64,000 nucleotides of DNA from Paraspadella gotoi (taxonomy: Eukaryota; Chaetognatha). Below the pieces are notes generated by a model. It was given only the letters and a program-made list of their open reading frames with translations. It was not told the DNA's origin and ran no database searches. Positions within the stretch are counted from its first letter, which is position 1; every line of letters starts with the position of its first letter. The DNA is taken from positions 82,665-146,664 of the forward strand of contig JBJCIZ010000631.1 of the NCBI GenBank assembly GCA_051294375.1, read 5' to 3'. Shown here one piece after another: positions 54,735-64,000 of the stretch. Both the position numbers and the translations under genes were made by a program.

Positions 54735-57700
54735 GGATTGGAAAAAGCGTTTTTCCTTTGTTTTTAAAACAGTTTTTATCTCTTTGGAAGTCATTTGCTG
54801 GTGTTTTTTACGTTATCTTTTTTTACATTGAAAGCTCGTTATCAGTGTTTTTTTATGTCTTTTTACACCTGGAAATAATCGTTTGCCGTTTTTTTAAAAG
54901 TTTTTTATTTTTTTATATTGGAAAAGAAACTTTCCATGTGTTTTTAACGTTTTTTTTTTTTTTATATTTGGAAAAGAAAGTTTGCTAGTGTTTTTAAACG
55001 TGTTTTATCTCTTTTTAAACATTGGAAAAAAAGCGTTTCTTTGTTTTAAAAGATTTTATCTCTTTGAAAATGTCGTCTGCCGGTGTATTTAACGTTTTTA
55101 TACTTTTTACATTAGAAAACGTTTATCGTGTTTTTTTCTCTTTTTACATTGGAAAAATCGTTTGCCGCGTTTTTATTAGTTTTTTCTCTTTTTATATTGG
55201 AAAGAAGTTTTGCTAGTGTTTTAAACGTTGTTATCTCTTTTTACATTGAAATGCAGTCTGCCGGTGTTTAACGTTTTTATCATCTTTTTACAAATGAAAA
55301 GTCGTTTTTGATGTTTTAACGTTTTTAGCTTGTTTTACATAGAAAAGTCGTTTTGAGGTTTTTCAACGTTTTATTTCTTTTTTTATGGAAAAGTGTTTGC
55401 CAAAGTTTTAATAACGTTTTTTATCTTTTTTTACATTGGAAAAAGCTTTTTCTTTGTTTTTAACTTTTTATCTCTTGGAAAAGTCGTTTGCTCGGTGTTT
55501 TTACGTTATTATCTTTTTTACATTAGAAAAAATCATTTTATCGGTGTTTTTTATGTCTTTTTAACACAGGAAAAATCGTTTGCCGGTTTTTTAAAAGTTT
55601 TTTTGTATTTTGAGTTGCTGTGTTTATTTATTTCTGAATATTGAAAAGAAGTTTGCTGGTTTTTAACGTTTTTATCTCTTTTATATTGGAAAAAGCGTTT
55701 TCTTTGTTTTTAAGGTTTTATCTCTTGGAAAGATTCGTCTTGCTCGGTGTTTTACGTTTTATCTTTTTTTACATTAGAAAACGTTTTATCGGTGTTTTTA
55801 TCTCTTTTTACACTGGAAAAATCGTTTCCGGTTTTTTAATTTTTATTTCTTTTTATATTGGAAAAGAAGTTGCTAGTGTTTTATACTGTTTTTATCTTTT
55901 TAATTGGAAAGAAGTTGTTGCCAGTGTTTTTAACGTTTTTATCTCTTTTACATTGGAAAAAAGCGTTTTTCTTTGTTTTAAAGTTTTTATCTCTTGGAAA
56001 TGTCGTCTGCAAGGTGTATTTAACGTTTTTATAACTTTTTACATTAGAAAAACCTTTATCGGTGTTTTTTATCTCTTTTACATTAGAAAATATCGTTTAC
56101 CGGTTTTTTTAAGTTTTTAATTTCTTTTAATATTGGAAAAGAAGTTTGCTAGTGTTTTTAACGTGTTTTATCTCTTTTTACATTGAAATGTCACTCTGCG
56201 GTGATATTTAACGTTTTTAATCTTCTTTTACAAATGAAAATCGTTTTTTATGTTTTTTACGGTTTTAGCTTTTTTTACCATAGGAAAAGTCGTTTGACGG
56301 GTTTTTCAACGGTTTTATTTTTTTTATTGAAAAGTTGTTTGCCAAAGTTTTACGTTTTTTATCTCTTTTACATTGGAAAAGCGTTTTCCTTTTGTTTAAA
56401 ACGTTTTTATTTCTTTGGAAAAGTGTTTGCTGGGTTTTTTTACGTTATCTTTTTTTACATTAGAAAAGTCGTTAGTCGTGTGTTTTTTATTTTTTTTACA
56501 TGGAAAATCGTTTGCCGCGTTTTTTATTTTTTTCTAAGCAAAAGTTTCTAATGTTTTGACGTTTTTATTTTTTTATTGGAAAAGAAGTTTGCTAGTGTTT
56601 TTAACGTATTTTATCTCTTTTTTAACATTGGAAAAAGCGTTTTTCTTTGTTTTAAACGGTTTTTATCTTCTTGGAAAAGTCGTTTGCTGGTGTTCTTTTA
56701 CGTTTATTTCTTTTTTTATACATTAGAACAAGTCGTTTATCGGTGTTTTATGGCTTTTTAACCACTGGAAATAATCGTTTGACCCGTGTTTTAAAAAGTT
56801 TTTAATTTCTTTTTATATTGGAAAAGAAGTTTGCTAGTGTTTTTAACGTTTTATTTCTTTTATGAATTCGTGCGTGATTAACTTATTATGAAAGTTTAGG
56901 TTTATCTTATTGGAAATGTTTAGTTTTACGTTATTCTTGTTTATGGAAGAAGTTTCTAGTTTACTTTCTTACTTTTACTTGGAAAACTTTTGTTTGTTAT
57001 CTTGGATGTCGTGCCGGTGTATTTAACGTTTTATACTTTTTTACAATTAGGAAAAGTCGTTTTTATTTTAAGTTTTGTTTTATAGAAATCTTGAGTGGTT
57101 TTCACGTTTACTTTTTGAAGCATTTTGCGTTTCTTTTTACATTGGGAAAAGTACTTGTACGTTTTACTTAAAAACGTTGCTGGTTTTTTTTATATCTTAT
57201 TGAAGTCGTTTCTTTATGTCTTCATTGAAAATCGTTGCTTAAAGTTTTATTCTAGGAGTTAGCTATTTTACTTAGGCTTTAATGGAAAAGAAGTTTGCTA
57301 GTGTTTTTACGTTTTTACTCTTTTACATTGGAAAAGCGTTTTTCTGGTAAGTTTATCCTTGGTTCGTCGCGGTGTATTTAACGTTTTTATACTTTTTACA
57401 TTAAGCTTTAGTGTTTTAATCTCTTTACATTGAAAATCGTTTTGCGTTTGATGTGTTTAAGTTTTAGTTTTTTTTAATATGAAAATTGTGTGCTGTGCTT
57501 TTTCAACGTTTTATTCTTTCTTTTTAATGGAAAAGCGTTTTTCTTTGTTTTAAAGTTTTTATCTCTTTGGAAAAAGTGTCGTTTGCTGGTGTTTTTTACG
57601 GTTATTATCCTTTTTTACAATAGAAAAGTCTTTTATCGAATGTTTTTATCTCTTTTTTACACTGAAGAAATCGTTGCCGGTTTTTTAAGGTTGTTATTTC

Positions 57701-60700
57701 TTTTTATATTGAAAAGAAGTTGCTAGTGTTTAACGTTTTTATCTCTTTTTACATTGAAAAATTCGTCTCACGGTGTATTTAACGTTTATCTCTTTTTACA
57801 AATGAAAAGCGTTTTTAGATTTAGTGAGTTTAATAGAAGTTGTTTGACGGGTTTTTCAACGGTTTATTTCTTTTTTATTGGAAAAGTTGTTGCCAAAGTT
57901 TTTAAACGTTTTGATCCTTTTTACATTGGAAAAGCGTTTTCTTTGTTTTAAACCTTTTTATCCTCTTGGAAGAAGTCGTCTTGCCTGGTGTTTTATTACG
58001 TTTATTATCTTTTTTACATTAAAAAGTCGTTTATACGGTGTTTTTTATCGTCTTTTTACATCTGGAAAAATTGCGTTTGCCGTATTTTAAAAGTTTTTAT
58101 TTTTATTTAGACTGTGTTTTCGTTATTTTGGAAAAGAAGTTTGCTAGTGTTTTTAAACGTTTTATCTGTTTTTTACATTGGAAAAAGCGTTTTTTTTGCT
58201 TTTAAAGTTTTTTCTCTTTGGAAGATGTCGTCTGCCGTGTATTTACGTTTTAATACTTTTTAATTAGAAGAACGTTTTCGTATGTTTTTCTCATCTTTTA
58301 CATTGAAAAAATCGTTTACCGGTTTTTTTTAAAGTTTTTTTTTCTTTTTATTGGAAAGAAGTTTGCATAGTTTTTTACGTTTTTATCTTCTTTTAATCAT
58401 TTGAGAAATGTCGTTGCCGTGTATTTAACGTTTTTATCTCTTTTTACAATGAGAAAGTCGTTTTGAGTTTTTAACGTTTTAGCTTTTTTGTACATAGGAA
58501 AAGTCGTTTGACCGGGTTTTTCAACGGTTTTATTTCTTTTTTATTAGAAAGTTTGTTGCCAAAGTTTTTAACGTTTTAATCTCATTTTACTAGAAAAAGC
58601 GTTTTTCTTCTGTTTTTTAAAACGTTTTTATCTCTTTGAAAAGGTCGTTTGCTGGTGTTTTTACGTTATTATCTTTTTTTACTAGAAAAGTCTTTATGCG
58701 GTTTTTTTATGTCTTTTTAACTGGGAAAAATCGTTTGCCGGTTTTTTAAAAGTTTTTATTTCTTTTATATGGAAAAAGAAGTTTGCTAGTGTTTTTAACG
58801 TTTTTATTTCTTTTACATGGAAATGTCGTCTGCCCGGTGTAGATTTAACGTTTATATCAACTTTTTAGCATTAGAAAAGTTTATCGGTGTTTTTTATCTT
58901 CTTTTTAACGATTGGAAAAACGTTACCGTTTTTTTTTACGTTTTTATTTCTTTTATATTGGAAAAGAAGTTTGCTAGTGTTTTTAACGTTTTTATCTCTT
59001 TTTTACATTGGAAATGTCCGTCTGCCGGGTGTATTTTAACGTTTTTAATCTCTTTTTACAAATGAAAAGTCGTTTTTGATGTTTTTAACGTTTTTAGCTT
59101 TTTTTTTACATAGGAAAAGTTGTTTGAACGGGTTTTTCAATGTTTTTTATTTCTTTTTTATTGGAAAAGTTTGTTTTGCCAAAGTTTTTACGTTTTTATC
59201 TTTTTTTACATTGGAAACATTTTTCTTTGTTTTTAAACGTTTTTATCTCTTTGGAAAAGTCGTTTGCCGTGTTTTTACGTTATTATCTTTTTTACATTAG
59301 AAAATCGTTTATCGGTGTTTTTTATCTTTTTTTACAGCAGGAAAATCGTTTGCCGGTTTTTAAAAGTTTTTATTTTTTTATATTGGAAAGAGAAGTTTGC
59401 TAGTGTTTTTAACGTTTTTATTTCTTTTTATATTGGAAAAGAAGTTTGCTTAGTGTTTTCTAACGTTTTTATCTCTTTTTTAACATGTGAGGAAAAAAGC
59501 GTTTTTTTGTTTTTAAAAGTTTTTCATCTCCTTGAAATGCGTCTGCGGTGTATTTAAAACGTTTTTAATCACTTTTTAATATTAGAAAACGTTTATTCGG
59601 TGTTTTTTTATCTCTTTTTTACATGGAAAAATCGTTTACCGCGTTTTTTTTAAGTTTATTTCTTTTTTATATTGGAAAAGAAAGTTTGCTAGTGTTTTTA
59701 ACGTTTTTTACTGTCTTTTTACATTGGAAGAAGAGTTTTGCCTAGTGTTTTAACGTTTTTTATCACTCTTTTTACATTGGAAAGAAGCGTTTTTCTTATG
59801 TTTTTAAAGTTTTTAATCTCTTTGAGTATAATGATCGTCTGCCGGTGTATTTAACGTTTTTATAAACTTTTAACATTAGAAAACCCTTTTATCGTGTTTT
59901 TTAGTCTTCTTTACATTAGAAAAATCGTTTACCGGTTTTTTTTTAGTTTAATTTCTTTTGAGTATTGGAAAAGAAGTTTGCTCTCAGTGCTTTTTAACGT
60001 TTTATCTTTTTTTACATTGGAAAAAGCGTTTTTTTTGTGTTTTTAAAAGTTTTTATCTGCTTGGAAATGTCCGTCTGCCAGTGAGGTAATTAACGTTTTT
60101 GATCACTTTTTACAATCAGAAAACGTTTATCGGTATTTTTTCTCTCTTTTTACATTGAAAAAATCGTTTACCGGTTTTTTTTAAGTTTTTATTTTCTTTT
60201 TATATTGGAAAAGAAGTTTGGCGTGAGTCTTTAACGTTTTTATCTTTTTTTAACATTGGGCAATCGTCGTCTGCCGGTGTAGTTTAATCGTTTTAATATC
60301 TTTTACAAATGAAGAGTCGTTTTTTACGTTTTTAACGTTTTTGAGCTTTTTTTAACATAGGAAATAGTCGTTTTGAACGGGTTTTTCAACGGTTTTATTT
60401 CTTTTTATTAGAAAATGTTCGGTAACCAAATGCTTTAACGTTTTTATCTCTTTTTGACTTTATGACACACACACCGCAGCGCTTTTCTTTGTTTTTAACG
60501 GGAGGTTTTATCATATTTGGAAAAGTCGTCGGCTGGTGTGTTTTATACGTCAATTCTTTTTTTACATTAGAGAAGAGGTCGTTTCGGTGTTTTTTATGTC
60601 TTTTACATGGAGAAATCGTTTGCACGGTGTCTTGTTAAGAAAGTATAGTGTTACTTTTATATAGTTGGAAAAGAAAGTTTGCTAGTGTTTTAACTGAGTT

Positions 60701-63700
60701 CTTATTTGTTTATTCATTGGAAATTCGTCGTGCCGGGTGTATTTAAGTCGTGTTAATATCACTTTTTACTCATAGAAAACGTTATCGGTGTTTTTATCTC
60801 TTTTTCATTGGTAAAGAATCGTTTACGCGTTTTTTTTTACGTTTTTATTTCTTTTAATATTGGAAAAGAATTTGCTAGTTGTTTTTAAACGTTTTTATCT
60901 CTTTTTAACAGTTGGAGTAACTGTCCGTCTTGCCCGGTGTATTTAACGTTTTATCTCTTTTTACAAATGAAAGTCGTTTTTGAATGTTTTTTTTAAACGT
61001 TTTTAGCTTTTTTTAGCATAGGACAAGTTGTTTGAACGGGTTTTTCAATGTTTTTAATTTCTTTTGTTTATTGGAAAGTATTCTGCCAAAACTTTTTAAC
61101 GTTTTTTTATCTTTTTAACATTGAGGAAAATAGTTCATTTTTTTTGTTTGTAACGTCTGTTTTATACTCTTTTGAGGAAAGAGACGCCAGCTCGTGGTTA
61201 TTATTTAAGAATCTTTTTTTATCATTTAGAAAAAAATCGTTTATCGGTGTTTTTTGATCTTTTCTTTACCCTCAGGAAAATGGGTTTGCCGGTTTTTTAA
61301 AAGTTTTATTTTATTTTATATTAGAGATACAAGAGTGCTAGTGTTGTTTAACGGTTTACTTATTTCTTTTTACTATTGTGATATATGTATAAGTTTGCTA
61401 AAGTAGTTTTAACTGTTTTATCTCTTATTATATTGATAAAAGCGTTTTTCTTTGTTTTTAAAGTTTTTTATCTCCTTGGAAATGACGGTTGCCGGTGTTA
61501 TTAACGTTTTATCACTTTTATATTAGAAAACGTTTATCGGTGTTTTTTATCTCTTTTACATTGGGAAAAAATCGTTTACCGGTTTTTTTTTAAGTTTTTA
61601 TTTCTTTTAAATAATTGGAAAAGAAGTTTGCTAGTGTTTTTTAACGTTTTTAATCTCTTTTTTACTTGGAAAAGAAAGTTTGCTAGTGTTTTTAAACGTT
61701 TTATCTCTTTTACATGGAAAAAGCGTTTTTCCTTTGTTTTTTTAAATTTTTATCTCTTTTGGAAATGTCGTCTGCCGGTGTATTTAACCGTTTTATATAC
61801 TTTTACATTAGAAAACCTTTATCGGTGTTTTTTATCTTCTTTACATTAGAAAAATCCGTTTTACCGGTTTTTTTTTAAAGTTTTTATTTCTTTTTATATT
61901 GGGAAAAAGAGTTTGCTATGTGTTTTTACGTTTTTATCTCTTTTTTAACATTGGAAATGCCGTCTTGCGGTGTTATTTAATGTTTTTTATTTCTTTATAC
62001 AAATGAAAAGTCGTTTTTTGATGTTTTTAAGTTTTAGCTTTTTTTACACTAAGGAGAAAGTCGTTTTGAACGTTTTCAAGGTTTTTATTATTTTTTGTTA
62101 TTGAAAAGTTTGGTTTGCCAAAGTTTTTAAAACCGGTTTTTATGCTCTTTTTAACATTGGAAAAAGCGTTTTTCTTTGCTTTTAACGGTTTTTTATCTCC
62201 TTGGGAAAAGTTGTTTGCTGGGTTTTTACGTTATTATGCGTTTTTTTAATTAGAAAAGTCGTTTATCGGTGTTTTTTATGTCTTCTTTTACATTGGAGAA
62301 AATCGTTTGCCGGTTAAAAGTTTTTATTTCTATTTATATTGGAACAAGAAGTTTGCTAGTGTTTGTGTAACGTTTTTATCTCTTTTTGACATTGGAAAAA
62401 GCGTTTCTCTTTGTTTTTACGCATGTTTTATTCTTTTGAGGAAAAGTCGCTGCTGGTGTTTTTTACGTTATTATCTATTTACATTAGACAGTCGTTATCG
62501 GTTTTAAGCTCGTTACGGTAGTCTTTTAGCACATGGAAAAATCGTTTGGCCGGTTTTTTAAAAGTATTTTTGATTCTTTTATATTAGGAAAAGAAAGTAT
62601 GTCTAGTGTATTTTAACAGTTTTTATTTTCTTGTTACATTGGAAATGTCGTCTGCCGTGTGTAATTTAACGTTTTATACTTTTTACATTAAAAACGTTTA
62701 TCGGTTGTTTTTATCTCTTTTTAACATTTGCGAAAAATCGTTTACTTTTTTTTACGTTTTTATTCTTTTAATTATTGGAAAAGAAGTTTGCTAGTGTTTT
62801 TTAAAACGTTTTTTACGTCTTTTTACATTGGAAATTGTCGTCTGGCCGGTGTATTAACGTTTTTATCTCTTTTTACAATTTGAAAAAAAAATCGTTTCTT
62901 TTTTAATGTTTTTAACGTTTTTAGCTTTTTTTTACATAGGAAAAGTCGTTTGACGGGTTTTTCAACGGTTTTATTTCTTTTTTATTGAAAAAGTTGTTGC
63001 AAAGTTTTTTGACGTTTATCTTTTTTTACATTGGCAAAAGCGTTAACTTTGTTTTTATAAACGTTTTTATCTCTTTGGAAAAGTCGTTTGCTGGTGTTTT
63101 TTACGTTATTATATTCTACCGATATTTTTTACATTAGAAAATCGTTTTCCGCTGTTTTTTATGTCTTTCTTACACTGAAAACCACCGTTTGCCAGGTTTT
63201 TAAAAGTTTTATTTCTTTTTATATGGAAAGTAGTTTGCTATGTGTTTTTAAAACGTTTTTATTTCTTTTTATATTGGAAAAGAAGTTTGCTAGTGTTTTT
63301 AACGTTTTTAATCTCTTTTACTATTGGAAAAAGCGTGTTTTCTGTTGTTTTTAAAGTTTTTATACTCTTTGTGAAATGTCGTCTGGCCGGTGTATTTAAC
63401 GTTTTTATAACTTTTTATTTAACATTAGAAAAACGTTGTATCGGTGTTTTTTATCTCCTTTTAGCATTGGAAAATCGTGTTTGCCGGTTTTTTTAAAAGT
63501 TTTTAATTTCTTTTAATATTGGAAAGGAAGTTTGCTAGACTGTTTTAACTTTTTATCTCTTTTTACATTGAAGAAGCGTTTTTCTTTGTTTTTTAAAGTT
63601 CTTTTACTCTTTGGAAATGGTCGTCTGCCGTGTATTTAAGTGTTTTATCAACTTTTTACAATAGAAAAGTCTTTATCAATGTTTTTTATCTCTTTTTACA

Positions 63701-64000
63701 TTGAAAAATCGTTTGCCGGTTTTTTTTAGGTTTTTATTTCTTTTATATTGGAAAAGAAGTTTTGCTAGTGTTTTACGTTTTTATCTCTTTTACATGGAAA
63801 TGTCGTCTGCCGGTGCCTATTATAACGTTTTTATCTCTTTTTAACAAATGAAAAAGTGTGTTTTTTGATTTTTTTTAACAGTTTTTAGGCTTTTTTGTAC
63901 ATAGGAAAAGTCGTTTGACAGGTTTTTCAATCGTTTTATTTCTTTTTTATTGAAAAAGTTGTTTGCCAAAGTTTTTAACGGTTTTATCTCTTTTTACATT
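54735..64000 (+). repeat. Satellite array II (49-bp monomer), no spacer
   Basis: Same monomer family and orientation as array I, running off the window. Ordered variants recur: a block with ACATAGGAAAAGTCGTTTGA then GGGTTTTTCAACGGTTTTAT and TTTGCCAAAG marks higher-order units near 55,345, 56,280, 57,835, 58,495, 59,115, 60,360, 61,020, 62,050, 62,940 and 63,900, a spacing of about 0.6-1.6 kb. I found no copy of the purine-rich spacer. Homopolymer indels are frequent. Open frames are monomer translations. Confidence 0.93.

Noticed and set aside
54735-64000. Similar Phe-rich frames in array II
   Set aside because: Same satellite translation, with even more frameshifts.

Overview
This is a gapped scaffold window from a eukaryote, most likely a metazoan. 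The telomere-type motif is CCCTAA/TTAGGG, which is not the arthropod (TTAGG) or nematode (TTAGGC) type. A Penelope-like retroelement fragment is present, and there is no bacterial-style gene packing. I found no convincing intact protein-coding gene, rRNA or tRNA. The window is almost entirely repeat DNA: satellite, minisatellite, microsatellite, palindromes and transposon debris. Six N runs (25 or 100 N) mark contig joins. Abundant homopolymer indels between otherwise identical repeat copies suggest an imperfectly polished long-read assembly.

Layout. 1-4,650: low-copy sequence with no recognisable gene, a possible LTR-like edge near 3,648, and a Penelope-type 3' tail carrying a hammerhead-like motif (minus strand, about 3,955-4,055). 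4,660-7,063: a 2.4 kb imperfect palindrome whose arms are a telomere-motif minisatellite, with GGCGA-NN-TCGCC near-palindromes at its ends and centre. 7,083-7,925: a GGCTCC microsatellite, then very AT-rich DNA. 8,259-32,420: satellite array I, with monomers of about 49 bp. It is punctuated by about 25 copies of a purine-rich spacer of about 155 bp, most with GT...TTTGCAG ends, and is interrupted once by a dispersed CT-tract element (20,564-21,156). 32,430-33,060: a rearranged Penelope-like element fragment with a second hammerhead-like tail. 33,060-54,591: a mosaic of dispersed composite repeats (a core motif, CT/GA tracts, a minisatellite and a conserved tail, in both orientations), two arrays of a CAACTTGCAT-type minisatellite, one stand-alone inverted copy of the satellite spacer (37,228-37,390), and a compositionally different segment (42,991-46,400) that may be a decayed LTR retrotransposon. 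54,735-64,000: satellite array II, in the same orientation but with no spacer copies seen.

How the parts relate. The two satellite arrays share monomer types and orientation and look like one satellite domain split by a repeat-rich island. T-tracts recur about every 10 bp through the monomer, which predicts intrinsically curved DNA. The spacer occurs both inside the array and alone outside it, so it is probably a dispersed element captured and amplified with the satellite. Several long duplications begin exactly at N gaps, so part of the apparent order may be an assembly artefact. The setting resembles a (peri)centromeric or subtelomeric heterochromatic domain; that is inference.
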